Shown piece by piece: positions 1 through 14,870 of a stretch of 64,000 nt of DNA. The stretch's first letter is position 1, and every line of letters starts with the position of its first letter. Under the pieces are notes generated by a model. It ran no database searches. It was not told the origin of the DNA and worked only from the letters and a program-made list of their open reading frames with translations. The stretch covers positions 343,321 through 407,320 of the forward strand of contig MU004193.1 in the NCBI GenBank assembly GCA_010093605.1, read 5' to 3'. This DNA comes from Lophium mytilinum. Its lineage: Eukaryota > Ascomycota > Dothideomycetes > Mytilinidiales > Mytilinidiaceae. The translations under genes were made by a program, and so were the position numbers.

Positions 1-1691
1 CTTCTACTATTAGTTAGTTATACTATAAGGGCTTATACTTACTATAAGCAGCTATATACTTTCTAATTATAGACTATAAACTATATACTCTATACTCTTA
101 GCCCTTCTATAGCTATTAGCTATACTATAGAGGCTTATATATACTACTATAGCTATAAACTCTATATAGCTACTTATAGCCCTTCTACTCTTATAGCCTA
201 CCTATAAACTATATACTTTCTATATACCTCTACTATATACTATCTATATACTACGCAGCCTTTCTATCTCTAATAGCCTATATAGCTACTATTTATTTTA
301 CCTTATTACCTTAGATAAAGGCCCCGCAAGCGCACTACTTATACGCGGGCCCTTACGCTAATTCTATACTAGCCTTACATCTAGATTCTACTTAGCCTAA
401 ACCTAGAAGGATAATAATAAACCTTCCCGGATAGATATAGAAAGACGCATCTTAATAGCTTATTCTATAGTAGTTCTTATAGACCTACTATATATCCCCT
501 ATAGTAAAATATAAAGAAGAAGAGCGCCTATTACTAGATATAATAGAGGACAAGGTTTTTACCTAAATGCTGCCCGGCAGCAAATAGTTTCCCCTTATAA
601 ATTAGCCTAGATAGAACAGCTATATAGACCCTAACGGGAGCTATACTAGCGTAATAGAATTTAATAATAATAAATAATACCTATAGCTACTTTATTAAAT
701 TAATAAGAATCTACCCCTTCTAGAATAATATCTAGAACCCCTACCTATACTTAAAATAGAAGAAGATAGCTTTATAGAGTAGTACTATATTAATAAAGTT
801 TTTAATTCTAGATTTAATAGCTGCTAACTAGATCTATATATAGGTAAGAAGCTATACCTTATATATAAGATAGCCTAGACTAAATATAATAATACCCGGC
901 CTAAATAGAAACCTTACTAGAATATAGATAGCTATAATAAGCTTCTTATAGAGTACTATAATAAGTATAGCCTTAAAGTAGAATCTTATTTAATATTTAG
1001 TACGTCTAAATAGAAAGTTATAAAGATAATAGGTAAGAGTATAAGCGCTACTATAGTAATAGTAGGCCTATAGAATATTCTTAGTACTAGCCTAAGTAAA
1101 TATAAATAGTAACCTTATTAGGTAGCTAAGTTATCTTATAAGAAGGCTATTCTATATAGGTAACCTAAAGTAGAACTCTTATAAGTAGAAGCTAATAATA
1201 GGCCTTAGGTTAATCTATATAGTCCGCTTATAGCGCTTAAAAATAACTATAAAAATAAATATAAGGGCGACTATAAGAATAAATATAATAATAAATATAA
1301 GAGTAAATATAAGAATAGAAATAATAAATATAGTAAGGCTATACTAATAACTATAAATAATAGTAAGTATATAAAGAAAAGAGCTATATAAGTAGCTTAA
1401 TATAGATAGAATAGAAAGAATAGAGAAGCTATAATATATTATAAACCTTATAGAACTTTAGCTTTTAAAGGGGGAGGTAGTATTATAGTATAAACCTAGA
1501 ATTCTAATAATTATATATTAAGGTTACGTGCCGCCCCTTATATAACCTAAGTAAGACGTGCTAGGCCGCGGCCTATATACCGGCCTTAAACTACAACCTC
1601 TTAAGAGCTTCTAGCTCTCTTTCTTCTTCTTAGCTTAGATTTTTATAATAGTTAATATACCTTATTACTTATATTATATTAGCCCCTTATA
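1..1691 (+). mobile_element. 3' end of a Ty3/Gypsy LTR element (copy A')
   Basis: This is the 3' part of a Gypsy element whose start lies outside the window. From about 676 to its end it matches the 3' end of element A (18378-19342), including a polypurine tract just before the 3' LTR (1481-1691). It is saturated with RIP-type changes, has many breaks and is a fossil. Its age is not measurable because the partner LTR is not present. Confidence 0.75.
1481..1691 (+). repeat. 3' LTR of copy A'
   Basis: About 211 bp, clearly the same sequence as the LTRs at 3722-3931 and 19133-19342. It directly follows a purine-rich tract, as a 3' LTR should. It begins TATTATAGTA and ends AGCCCCTTATA. The original TG...CA ends are probably masked by RIP. 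Confidence 0.8.
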
Positions 1692-3716
1692 ATTAGTAAC
1701 TTCTAACTTACTTATTAATAGTTAGACGCGTTTATTCTTTAGAATATTACGCGGAAGCTTTTAATTACTGCGTTACTTAAGTACTATAATATAGTAGACT
1801 AGGTAGTAGTCTAACTTATTATCTAGGTTATTACTACTATTCTAGAATATATTTTTATCTATATTATAGGCCTCCTTAATAAGTTTATATAGGGGCCGGG
1901 TATAATTTACCTCTATAATATTAGTAGTCTAGAGGTGTAGTTCTTTTAATATATTAAAGGTAAGGTTCTTTATCTTAATAATAGTTTATTATTAAAATAG
2001 AAACTATTTATTATTCTCTAATTATAGAAGGTCTTAACTTCTATAGATAAGGCTATCTAGCTTAGTTTCTAAATAACTAGGCTAATATATTAAAATATAG
2101 TTAATTTCTAAGAGAATCTATAGCTAGCGCATCTACTACTAGTTTAGTTATTATATTATTATAAAGTATAATAGATTTTAGTAATCTATTAGTACCTATA
2201 TAGGTTTCTAGTATCTATTACCTTAATACTATAGTTTCTATTCTCTAGAGGTAAGAATAATAGTAAGTAATTTCTTATTATAGATCTTATAGTTGCACTC
2301 TACTAGTATTATTTTATAAGAGTAGAAGGTAACTAGGTACTATATACTATTATTATATAGCTATAAGAATATACCTATAGCTATATAGTTAGATGTATTA
2401 GTTTTAATATATAACTTCTAGTTAGAATTAAAGTATTTTAGATAAGGCGCGGTAGTAAACGCTATTTTAAGGTTATTAAAGGCCTTTTAGTAGCTTATTA
2501 TCTATTTAAAATAGATACGCCTATCTAGTTCTTTCTATAAGAGGTTAGTAAGTAGCTTATATAATTATATAAAGCCCTATATAAATTATCTATAGAAGTT
2601 AGCTAGGCCTAAAAAAGCCTATATATTTTTAAGGTATATAGAGGTGGCCTATTTAGTAATAGCTTTAACTTTCTCTAGATCTATCTTAACGCCCTTAGTT
2701 ATAATAATAAGGCTAAGGTATTTAATACATTTAATAAGAAATTTATACTTATTAATATTAAGAAAGAGGCCTACCTTATATAGTTAGTCTAAGACCTTTT
2801 ATATATAGGTAATATAGTTCTTCTTAGTTCTATCTATAAATACTAGTATATTATCTATATAAGCTAAATAGAAATTATCTAGGTATTTATATAATATATT
2901 ATTAATAAATATCTAGAAAGTACTAGGGCCGTTATATATACTAAATTCTAAGACTTTAGATTAAAACATTCTATAGTATATAATAAACGCTATTTTCTAT
3001 TTATTACTAGGCTTAATACGTACGCGATTAAAGGCGGAAATAATATCTAACTTAGTATACTATTTAGCCTTATAGAGATAGTTAAGTATCTTCTATATAA
3101 TTAGAATTAGATATTAATTCTTTATAGTAATAGCGTTAAGGCTATAGTAATTAATATAGAACTAGTAAATTCTATCTAGTTTCTTAATAAGAAGTATAGG
3201 CGCGTATATAGAAGAATTACTATTTTTAATAAACCTATTACTAAGTAGCTTCTAGAGCTTATTATAGATAATATAGTTCTTCTCTTTTAAGATAGCTTAG
3301 GTTTTATACTTAGGTAGTAGGGCGTCTAGTTATAGAAGAATTATATAGTTATAGTTATAGTATAGTAGTAGGTTTTCTACTTTCTATTATAACTATATAT
3401 TAATCTAAGGGTAGAAATACTTATCTAATTATTTCCGCAGCTTATTAGATAAATATATTCTATATTCTCTTATAAACTTATTATATTTATTAACTAATAA
3501 GGTATATAGTTTAAGTATACTATTTCCTTCTAGAATAGTAATAATATATTCTATTATAGGTATATTAAATAAGAAGTTATCTAGTATAGAAATAAACTCT
3601 AGCCTATAGATCTAAATAAGGTCTTTAGATTTAGTATATTAAATATAGTATTCTATAGAACTAATAGATATTATAAATAGAAATATAGACTAAAGTTTAA
3701 CTAGCCTAGCAGGCTA
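1692..3716 (-). mobile_element. Ty3/Gypsy remnant C, reverse-transcriptase part
   Basis: On the minus strand, roughly from 3450 down to 2500, the degraded reading shows the order of Gypsy reverse-transcriptase motifs. They include the segment before the fingers, the region matching the usual D-Y-R-x-L-N motif, and the palm and connection segments. The remnant is cut at 1691 by copy A' and at 3716 by element A. It is therefore older than A and probably resumes at 19348. It is heavily mutated by RIP, broken many times and a fossil. Confidence 0.6.
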
Positions 3717-3721
3717 TATAG

Positions 3722-3931
3722 TATTATAGTATAAACCTAGAATTTTAATAATTATATACTTAGGTTACATGCCGTACTTATATAACCTAAGTAAGGCGCG
3801 CTAGGCCGCAGCCTATACGCCGGCCTTAAACTATAACCTCTTAAGAGCTTCTAGCTCTCTCTCTTCTTCTTAGCTTAGATTTTTATAATAGTTAATATAC
3901 TTTATTATTTATATTATATTAGCCCCCTATA
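3722..3931 (+). repeat. 5' LTR of element A
   Basis: A 210-bp direct repeat of 19133-19342. It is preceded by TATAG, which recurs right after the 3' LTR, and this fixes the element boundary. Confidence 0.85.
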
Positions 3932-4679
3932 TAATCTAAGTTTACTCTTCTATACTTAGAATCTTATTAATTTTTTCTAGAACTCTATTATAAGATCTAG
4001 GCGTTTTTACTAAAACTAATTAAACACCCGCCGCCTAGCTATATAGCTACGCGCGGCACCTAAATCTAACCTAGTAGACTATAATCTAGCACCGCCTTCT
4101 TTAAATAAGCTAGTAGTTAATTTAATAGCTAGGCTTTAAGATAATTTAAAGACTCTAGGTACTATAAGTAGCGCTAACCTAAATACTTCTATAACTCTAT
4201 TAACCGCTAGTAATAAGAAAGCATACTATACTATCTAACTTACGCGCTTTTAAGGCGCAGTAAAAGGCTTTTCTATTCTAGCTATTATTTCTAGCTTATA
4301 TTATAGAACTAGAGGACTAATTCTAAATATCTAAGAAGAAACCTAAGCCTTTTTATAGACTATAGATAATACTTAGCGCGCTAATACCTAGCGCGCTAAC
4401 GCCTAGCGCGCTAATATCTAGCGCCCTAAATACTTAATAGATAATTAAGTTAATACTACTAGACCTATAAACTAGAACTAGGCTATTACTAATAAACTTA
4501 ATCTAGACTATAATTCTAATAATAAAGGCGGCTTTATAACGCCTAGCGCTAACGCGTTAAATAAGCACGCTATTTAATTTATTATAGAAGATAATATATA
4601 TAAGCCTCTAATATAAAAGAGTAGTAAGCTACGCCCTACTTATTATTAAGTATCTATAGTAGACTAATAAGCCTCTATC

Positions 4680-4881
4680 TATTATAGACTATAAGAGGCA
4701 AGGCACAGAGTATAGTATTAAGTAAGAAATAGAGTATATTTATAAAAATAAAGTTATATAGAGGTAGAGGTTCTATATAGTATAGGCTAAATATAGGCTA
4801 GAGATATAAAACCGCGCTAGCGCACAGGCTTATATAATATAGCTAAGGGTATATAATATATATAGAGCTAGATTTATTATA
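4680..4881 (-). repeat. 3' LTR of element B
   Basis: A 202-bp direct repeat of 12382-12583. In minus orientation it is the downstream LTR, with a purine-rich tract just before it on the minus strand. Confidence 0.85.
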
Positions 4882-7800
4882 CTACTTTTCTAAAATAAAA
4901 AAGAAAGGCTATAGAAAAGAAAGACTATATAGAAAGAAAAGGCTATATAGCTATATAGTAAGGCTATAAACTAAGAAAAATAAAATACTAAGAAAATATA
5001 GTTATAAGTAATTAAGTAAGAACTATATAAGAAAGGGGTGTACTTACGGCGTTATAAAGGTAGGCGTTTCTATTAAGATAGCTTAGCTAGCTAGGTATAG
5101 TAGAGAATCTAGGTCTTAGAGTTATAAGTAATATTATAATATTACTACGCAAGGTATATAATTAGAGTTAATAAACACGCGCGTTATAGATTATAAGCGC
5201 GCGCTTATTAAGAACTTATTACTAGTTAGGGTTAGGCCTAAAGTTTAGATAAGGGCTATTAGTATTAGGGTATTAGTAATAGAACTTACTAATAAGCTTA
5301 TTAGAACTATATTTACTAAAGTTAGTCTAGTTCTACTATATCTATAGCTTAGTATAGCCCTTATACTAGGCGCGGTACTATAGCTTATAGCTATAGCAGC
5401 CGCGTTATAGCTAGTAGCTATCTATAATAAAGTTAATTAGCTATATATTAATATAATCTTATTTATTATTAGTTATTCTATAAGAGTTAATAACTTATAT
5501 AGGTAGAGGTAGAGCTAGGTTCTATTCTAGTATAGGCTAAGGCTTAAAAAGGTAGAGTAGGTAAGAATAGAAGATATTATATATATAACATCTTTTAAGT
5601 AATATTTCTATAAAGTTAAGCTAGAAGGTGTAACCCTAATTAATAACTTTAGTAATATAGAACAGGCCTAGATTCTTATAGTTAAGTAAGTAATTAGGGC
5701 GTTAGGTTTTAATATTACGCGCGTTAAGCTAAACTAGGTTATCTACCTTAAGACGTAGTAGTAGTTAATAATATTAATTTATAAAGTAAGCTTATATAGC
5801 TATAGCCTAAGTAATAGTATAGTAATATTCTCTAAGAATCTTATTTATTTAATCGGCGTGCTAATTAGTAAGTAGCTATTTATTGCGTACTATAGCGCGG
5901 CCTATAACTAGCGTAGAAGGTTTAATACCTAATTGCAGGTAGAAGCCGCGCATAGTAAAAAAGAGAGTAAAGCCTATTAAGGTTAATTTATAGTTATTAA
6001 CTATAAATTTATTAAGAGGAAGATAATTAACCTAGTTATCTTATTAGTATAATATAAACTAGCGTAGGTAGGCTTTTATAATAGAGTTAGTATTCTTAGT
6101 CTAGCTATTAGTTTTAGAATAAAAAGTAGTAGAGAATTTAGGCTTAATACTAAGTTACTTATATAAGCGGCGCTATACAGCGGATATAAATTACGCGCCG
6201 TAGTTACTAATAATAACTTTAGGTAAGCCGTGTAGTTAAAAGACTTTATAAATAAAGGCGTTAGTAATATCTTTAATAGTATCCCCCGTTATAGAAATAT
6301 AGTAGTATTTCTTAGATAATTAGTTAACTATAATAAGAATAAGTATATACATTTACCTATTTTATATATAAGAAGGGAGATCTATAATAAAATCTATAGT
6401 AATTTTAGTCTATTACTTATCTAAAGTATTAAGGCTATAAAGTAGTTCTTACTATTTATTTTAGAAAGCCTTTACTTAGTAATAGCTATAGTAGGCGCCT
6501 ATATAACGCTTAACATTATTATAGAAGTTAGGCTAGAAGTAGTAGCGCTAAAGTAGTTTATAGAAGCCGTATTTACTAGAATAGCTAGTAATAGAAGTAT
6601 TATAAGAGAGGCTAAGTAGCTTAGTATAGAGCTAGTTATAGGCTAGCATATAAAGATAGTTATAATAGTATAGTTAGTTATTCTATACTTTAAAGCTATT
6701 AATATTAAGGTTACTAATAAGGTTGCAGAAGGCTTTTAGAATAGAGTAAGCGCTACTTTAGATAAGGTTAATTAGCTTATATAGTATAGAATTATATAAA
6801 GGTTTAAAATAGGGTAGGCGTATATAGGCCTTATTAATAAGGTGCTATAAATTATTATTATTATAGTTAATATTATTACTAACGTTATTACCTTAAACTA
6901 GCTATACTATAATAACCTTATTAGCGGCTATAAAGTCCTTATTAGCTAATAGAGCTATAAAAATTTTATTAGCGTTACTAGGTAGTACTATAAAGTTCTT
7001 ATTAGCGCTTCTATTACTATTACTATTATTACTAGCACGGTCTTAGTTATAGCTGCATAGTATAGCGGGGGCAAGTTATAGAGATAAGAGAAAGAGAGAA
7101 TATATTTTAAGAGAGGATTATAGTAAGGTTATTAGAAGAGGTTTAAGCTCTTTAGTATAAGAAACTAGCCTATTTTAATAAAGTGCGTGGAATAGCCTAA
7201 GGGCGCTAGGCTCGCTTAGCTTAGCGTTATTTAGTAAGAGTAAGGCTAATTTACTATTTAGTATAACTTCTAGTCTAAGGTTATAAGATTTAAGTATAGT
7301 TTAATATTAAAATTAATTTTATAGATTATTAGGTCTATAAGGTAGATCTTATAAACAGTATATAAGACTATTAAGTTTACCTTCTAGAATGCTAGAGCGG
7401 TATATAATCTTAAAGTTAAACCTAGTAAGAAATTTAGCCTAATAGGCTTAATATTAGTTAAGCTTCTTAATAGTTATAAACTACTTAAGATTATAGTAAT
7501 CTATAAGGACGTTAGTTAGGTCTTTAAAGTTAGCGCTTATAAGCTTAGATCTCTATTCTTTAAAGGCCTTAACTATAGTAAGAAGTTCTTTATTATAGAT
7601 CTTATAGTTACACTTAGCTAGTAATATCTTAAAAGAGAAAAAGATAACTAAATATAGAAGGCTATTAGGTCTAATTTAGAATATAACGCCGGCTATTATA
7701 TAATTAGAAGCATCTATTTTAAGAAAGACTTTCTTACTATATTAGAAGTATATAAGAACGGGTGCTTTAGTAAATACTTTCTTAAGCGCGCGGAAGGCCT

Positions 7801-10800
7801 TTTTACAGGCCTCTATCTATAAGAAGTAGGCTTTCTTTTACCCCTCTTAGAGCTTTATTATATTAGTAAGAGGTTTAATAATATAGAAGAACCTATAGAT
7901 AAACTATTAATAGAAATTAGATAGCCTAATAAAGGCCTAGACATCTTTAATATAACTTAGTATACTTTATTTAAGAATAGCGGTAACTTTCTCTAGGTCT
8001 ATATAGATGCCGTTAGTAGAAATAATTAGCCTAAGGTAGATAACTTCTTTTTAGTTAAATATATACTTATCTAGATTAATATATAGGCCTACTACCTCTA
8101 AATATTTAAGAATAGCAGCTATATAGGCCTTATAATCTTCTTTAGAACCTTCTATATATATAAGAATATTATCTAGATATACTATATAGAATTTATTAAG
8201 GAAATTATATAGTATTTAATTAATAAAGAATTAAAATATTTTAGGCCCCCCTATAATACTAAAGAGTATAATAAGAGACTTATATTTACTATAGCGTGTT
8301 ATAAAGGCGGTCTTATACTTATATTCTAGGGCTATATAAACTTTATTAAAAGCGGCGATAATATCTAGCTTTATAAACTATTTAGCTTTTTCTAGCTAGT
8401 AAAGGGTCTCTTATATAAGTAGAATTAGGTACTATATCTTAATAGTAAGCATGTTAATAGCTCTATAATTAATATAGAACTATACACCCCCGCCCGGCTT
8501 ATAAATAAGAAGAATAGGTAAAGAAACCTAGAACTGCAAGCGTCTAATATAGCCTTTAGCTAGGTTATTATTAAGCTACTTCTTAATAACGCGCAGTTTA
8601 TTAGTAGATATAGGGTATAGTCTAGCTTTAGGTAGCTTACTAAGGTTAACACTATTAACCTAGTTAATCTTATAGTTAATGCCTAGTCTATATAGGGAAA
8701 GCGTATTAGCATTAACTTAATTAAATATTTAAATGTATTTATATAGGCTAGGGGGAAGTTTTATAAATATTTCTTTCTTAGTATAGTATTACTTAACTTC
8801 TATAAACTTCTTAATATTGCGTATAGTAAGCTTATAGAGGTATATAGGTATATTACTTATTTATAATACTATAACCTAGAGATAGTTAGAATAGAGTAAG
8901 AAATCTTTACTAGTATTAGTAAGGTTAATAGTAATATATTAGGGTAAGTTATTAAGCTAGTCTTCTTTAATAGCGGCTATACATTATATAGTAAGATAAG
9001 CTATAATACCTATTCTCTATATAGAGTTTATAGAGTTAAAGAGTATTAAAGTATAGTTATAGTTATATATAAACTTAGGTAGAGCTAATTCTTTAGTATA
9101 GATAATAGTATTATTAGTATTATCTATATAGTAATAGTAATATATATAAGAGATTCTATTACATTTATCTTTTATAAAGCTAATCTTACTAGTAACCTAG
9201 TTAATAGCTAGATTATATTATTAGAACTAGTAAAGGCCTAGAATAATATTATAATTGCTAAGGTTAGTAATATAGGCCTATTCGCGGCTCTAATAGCCTT
9301 AAATAGTAATAGGAATAAGGACTTTATAGGTAATCTTTTTAGTAATAGTAAAGCTATTAGCTAATTTAAGTATTTATAATTTAGGTAAGGGGCAGGTAGT
9401 AAAGTTTATTTAGTGCGTATAAGTAGTGTCTATAAATTTATTAGTTACTCTAGTATTACTATAAAGGTATTCTTTAATTATATCTAGTAGTTATCCTTTA
9501 TAGAAATGCTAGACTTTAGCTAGAACTAGAAAGCTATAGAGGGTCTTTTTATTAGTTTAATCCGCTTAAATATTATTACTAAGAGAGGCAGCTAAAATAA
9601 CTAACCTTCTTAACTATAACTTTATAGGTTTCTTATTTTTATAGTATTAAACTACTTTAGTAATAACACGCCCTAGATTATAACTATAATCTAGAACTAA
9701 GTATTTTCTAAGTAGCTCTAGTATTAAAATTAGCTATATCCTATAAATAGTCCTCCTGCGCCTCTAGATAAAATAGAAGTATTAATATCTACTTCTATAG
9801 AAGCTAGAGTAAATATAGTAGAGGCTATATATATAGATAGAGTATATATTAATAGAGGCGCGTATATAGATAGGGCATATATAGATAGAGCTAAGAGCGT
9901 AATATTATTAGAATACGTGCTAATACTATATAGGGCAAGTATAGAGCGTTCTATAGAATACTACTAGTTAGTAGAAGTATAATCTATAAGCTAGTAGTAG
10001 AAGTAATAGTTTTTATTTATAAGCTAGCGTTTTTAATTATCTATAAGGCGTTCTAGAGCTAGGCACTACTAATTAGTAGAGATATTAATAGGGAAGTTTA
10101 TAGCTTTATATATTAGAGGCGCGGATATCTAGTAATTCTAGCTAGGCGTATTTATATTTTAGGCTTACCCCTAGCTCTAGTTATTCTAGTAACCTTAGTT
10201 TTAAGTATTCTAGAAGACCTAGTTCTAAGTAGCTTAAAACTAACCTATTAGGGTCTAGTTAGAAGGGTTCTATAGATAGTTACTATAGTACCCTCTATAG
10301 TATCTATTATTATTAGTCTAGAAGCTATTAGGCTATTAGCTATATTATCTAGGCTAGTTATTATATAGTTAGCGTAGCTAAGTATAGTTAACTATAGCCT
10401 AATTAAAAAGCTAGTTATAGTAAGTATTAATAACTTTATATTCTTTCTTATACTATTTTCCTAGAACGCCCGCTAGCTTAGTAATACTAGGGCGGATCTT
10501 TACTTTAAGCGTAGTAACATTCTAATAGTATTTTTACTTTAGTAGTTGCGCTATAAGCGCTTAGTATTTTATATAGAATATATTAAGGTTATTATTACTC
10601 TATATTAGTTAGTTAAGTTACTAGAAAGTAATAGCTTTAGAATTATATAGTAGATTCTTAATATTAAGGCGCTTAATAGCTTTATCTAGGGTGTAAAAAG
10701 GCTAATAGCCTGTTATCCGCGCTATATAGTTACTAAGAGGGGTACTAGTAAGGCATATACTAAGAAAGTAAAGGTAGAAGCCTTTATTATAGTAATAGAG

Positions 10801-12381
10801 ATAGCTACTATAGTTAAACTTACTAAGAACCTAGTAATACTAGGTAATATACTTAGCTTTATTACTATTATACTTAGGGGGGTATAGTATAGTCTTATCT
10901 TTATTTTAATTAGTATAGGTTCCGCAGTTAATATTATATAGAGGTAGTAGAGCACTATCTAGCTCTATATAAGGTAGTATATATAGTTAAGAGGCGTAAA
11001 TTAGGTTATAGTTATATAAGTTCTTATTATTATTACTATTACTAGAATTAGAGGAAGATCTACTACTACCTAAGTATATATAGTTCTATTAACTATAAAG
11101 AGGCTTATTAGAGTAGCGGGATAGTAAGGGTTTTTATTACTAGTAGTTACAGCCTTATAAGTAATTATAGCTAGGTAGAATAGAAGGGTAATAGTCTAGC
11201 TTAGCGCCTTTAGCTATAATATAAGCTATAAGCTTATATTAATAGCTTATAGTAGTAGTAAGCTATATAGTAATCTTAGAGGGGGGGCTATTAGCGTAGG
11301 CTATAGGGCCGCGGATAGTAGTATATTTAAGGCTATTAATATAGACTTTAGTAGTAGTAAGAGCTTTTTTAATATTCTTAATATAGGCTTTAAGCTTAGT
11401 AATATACTTAGCTAAAGCTTTACTATAGGTTTTAAGCTTAGTAATACGCTTTACTACTATTATATTAATAGTATCTATCTAGGTAGTAAATACTACTATA
11501 TTAGTAACGTATTTATATATAATTTTATTCTTAGAGTTTCTAGCATAGATAGTATTATCTCTATCTTAGATAGTATTATCCCGGTTATTAAAGGCCTAGT
11601 TCTAATCTTCTTTAGCTTTAAGAATATTAGATTTATATTAGAATTTTATATTAGTAATAGCCTTTTCTAGCTACTTAATATTATCTTTTACAACTATAAG
11701 GTAATTATTTTATTACTTAATTATATTATAAGCTTACTTATTAAGCTTAGCCTATACTTCTATAGAGGCCTTATTACACTCTAGATAGTTGCGTAGTTAA
11801 TAGATTTTAGCTTTATATAAGCGCGTTAACTTAAAGGCTATTACTTTATCTTTAGTAATAAAATCTATAAAAGCTTTAGTATTAGGAATCTTATAGGTAA
11901 TAGGGGCTTTATTAGCGTCTTATTTATTAATAGCGGAGTAATTAATAAGTTTATTTACTTTAAGAATAGAAGTCTTAAAGGCGCCGGGCATCTTAAAGTA
12001 GTAGATATAGCTACTAGCGTTAGGGTAATTAGAGTGTTTCTAAAGTTTATCTTTAAGAAAGGTGTTATTTTTAGTATTATCTTAGGTATTATTATAGCTA
12101 GGTGCGCGCTGCAAGTTTCTAGTAATTATCTAGGATTCCTTAGCGGTATTCTAAGAGTCTTAAGTTAAGGCCTAGAAGTCTAAGGGTATAAGAATAGTAC
12201 ACTATAAGAGAAGGTTATAAAGCTTTTATATACTAGTTATACTAAGGGGCTTAGGGTTATTATTATTAGCTATAATATTAATGGCCGCGCAGGGTAATTT
12301 ACAGGGTATTATAGTTTACTAGTTAGTAGATTATTATCTAAGGACTTAGTAGAATAGTAGCTAGGTAGAGCAACTTTATAG

Positions 12382-12583
12382 TATTATAGACTATAAGAGG
12401 CAAGGCATAGAGTATAGTATTAAGTAAGAAATAGAATGTATTTATAAAGATAAAGTTATATAGAGATAGAGGTTCTATATAGCGTAGGCTAAATATAGGC
12501 TAGAGGTATAAAACTACGCTAGTGCACGGGCTTATATAATATAGCTAAGGGCACGTAATATATATAGAGCTAGATCTATTATA
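12382..12583 (-). repeat. 5' LTR of element B
   Basis: A 202-bp direct repeat of 4680-4881. In minus orientation it is the upstream LTR. The CTATC duplication follows at 12584-12588. Confidence 0.85.
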
Positions 12584-14870
12584 CTATCTTAGTTATATAC
12601 TATAGAACTAAATAAATTCTAGACGCTAAACCTAAATATATTAATATTCTAGAGGAACTATAAAAAACTAACCTATAGCGCTATATATAGCTACTAGTTT
12701 AGCTTCTTAACTATTATAGTAATAGCACTATAACTATTAATACTATAGTTACTAATAAAACTAAGTTTATAGTAGTAGTAAATAAGAATAACCTAGTATA
12801 GTAGAAATCCTTTTAGAAGCTCTATATAGAGTATAAAGTAGGCTTTAAAGAAGCTAATAATAAAGATAAACTCTATAATAAACTCTAGAATAAATACTAA
12901 AAGTATAAATAGAATACTGCTAATAATACTACTATAGTAGAATAAGAACTAGAGGCCTATTATACTAAGTAGCTATAGTAAGTTATAATTAGTTATTAGG
13001 CTAACCTTAAGCTTAATTAGATGCGCCTACGCCGTAATTACTAGTATAGTAAGTACTAGACTCTTAAGAATATATATAAGAAGCTTACTACCTATATTAA
13101 GAAGCTTAAATAATAGCTTTATTAGTAGGGCCTATAACTTTTAGACCCTAATTATAATTCTAATAATAATAATAGTACTTATTCTTCTATACCCGCAGTT
13201 CTACTTTACTATTATTCTATTAGCTAGCCCCTATAGTTTAAACCTATTAAGAGTAAGTCTACTACTCTATTTATATCTATTTAGAATCTTAGTGCATATA
13301 TAGTAATATTTTATTACTCTAATCTAGATAAGTTTAGTAGCAGTAATAAGAATAAGCTATTCTACTAGTAATAGCGTATATAGGTACTTAGTAAGCTAGA
13401 TATCTATATACTACTATATACTACTACGCATTATTATATAATATATATTTATAATAGGCTTAAGAGAGAAGCCTTTAATATAATCTTCTATTATACTAAA
13501 CCTAATAGTAATAAACTATACCTCTCTATAGAAGAACTAATTAATAATCTAGATAAAGTCTATAGACTTTTTAATAAGGTGGCTAATATATATACTAATT
13601 TATATAATAGTAAGTTTATATAGAAGAAAGATAAGTATATTATAACCTAGGTAGGGCGCTTTAATACTAGCGTAGCCTCCCTCTACCTTAAAGACCCTAA
13701 GAAGATCTACTATATATAATATAATCTTGCTAATAGCCTTAAGTATAAGGCGGCTAATAGAAAAGATACTAATATAATAACTTTTATTACTTTTCTATAG
13801 ACCTTAGAATTATAGCTTAATATTATTAAGCTAAATAAGGGTAAAGAGAAGGAGACTTTTAAGTCTACGCATAATACCTATAAAGCTACTAGCACTAGAT
13901 CTGCCTCTAATGCGCCTTACTGCCTACTACTTACTAACGCTAAGCGTATATCTAAGAATAATACTAGTAATACTACTTTAAGTACTATAACTACTATAAA
14001 TAACTCTCTAGGCCTCTTTAGTTATAATTACCGCACTATTATATACCTTAAGTAGCTAGATTACTACTAGAACTATCTTAAGTATAGATATATAGCTAAT
14101 AGCGACGCCCTATATATTAGCTAATAGCTAGTTTTAATTTATAAAGTTAGTAGCCTTATAGATAAGATTAATCTTACTAGTATTAATATTAATATTAGCG
14201 CTATAAATACTAGCTCTGCCTATAATAAGATAACGGAAAATACTTAGTTCTTAGTAATAGTTACTACTAAGAACCTCTAATAGCCTTTAATAATAAAAAA
14301 TTAAAAGCAGTTATAGATAGAATTACTATTTTAGAATAAGAAATTAAGCTAGTTATTATATATATATCTGCGCTTATATCTTAACTAGTTAATAGTAAAT
14401 AATTTAGCTTCTTAGATAGAATTCTCTAATCTAATTCTAATTTATTTACTACTAAGATTCTTTCTAATATAGAATTAGGCTCTTAATTTCTTTATTTAAA
14501 GACCGTACGCCTTTATAAAATACCTATCTAACCTCTCTTATAACCTATTATTCTTAAGCTTACTAATAGTAAGCCCTCTATTATATTAAACTATATAGTA
14601 GATATTACCTTCTATATAGGTAACTACTATAATACTATTACCTACTATATTACTAATACTAGATAATATAATATAATTCTAGATATACCCTAGCTTTAAC
14701 TTTATAACTCTACTATTAGCTTTAAAAAGACGTAACTTATCTTCTAATCTAACTATTATATATCTAACTACCTCTATTATAGTAGGCTAGTTATTATAAA
14801 AAGCCTTATCTATTTAAAATATATTAAAATTAAACTATACTAGAACCTAGGTAACTTCTATAGCTCTTAA

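Larger units (their letters stand above)
4680..12583 (-). mobile_element. Ty3/Gypsy element B, nested in element A
   Basis: The element is 7,904 bp with 202-bp LTRs (4680-4881 and 12382-12583), roughly 93% alike by eye and differing by transitions. It is flanked by the 5-bp duplication CTATC (4675-4679 and 12584-12588). Coding sense is minus. A gag-like region lies near 12.3-10 kb, a Gypsy reverse-transcriptase core near 8.6-8.0 kb (its K-P-G-G-G-V motif is still visible around 8490) and an integrase core near 6.45-6.3 kb. The order reverse transcriptase before integrase fits Ty3/Gypsy. It is RIP-saturated and broken many times. It is younger than element A, whose gag region it splits. Confidence 0.85.

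Noticed and set aside
10722-10955. 77-codon minus frame in the AT-rich block
   Set aside because: It lies in element B's degraded interior. Its Ile/Leu-rich composition follows from AT-rich DNA and it is not a gene.
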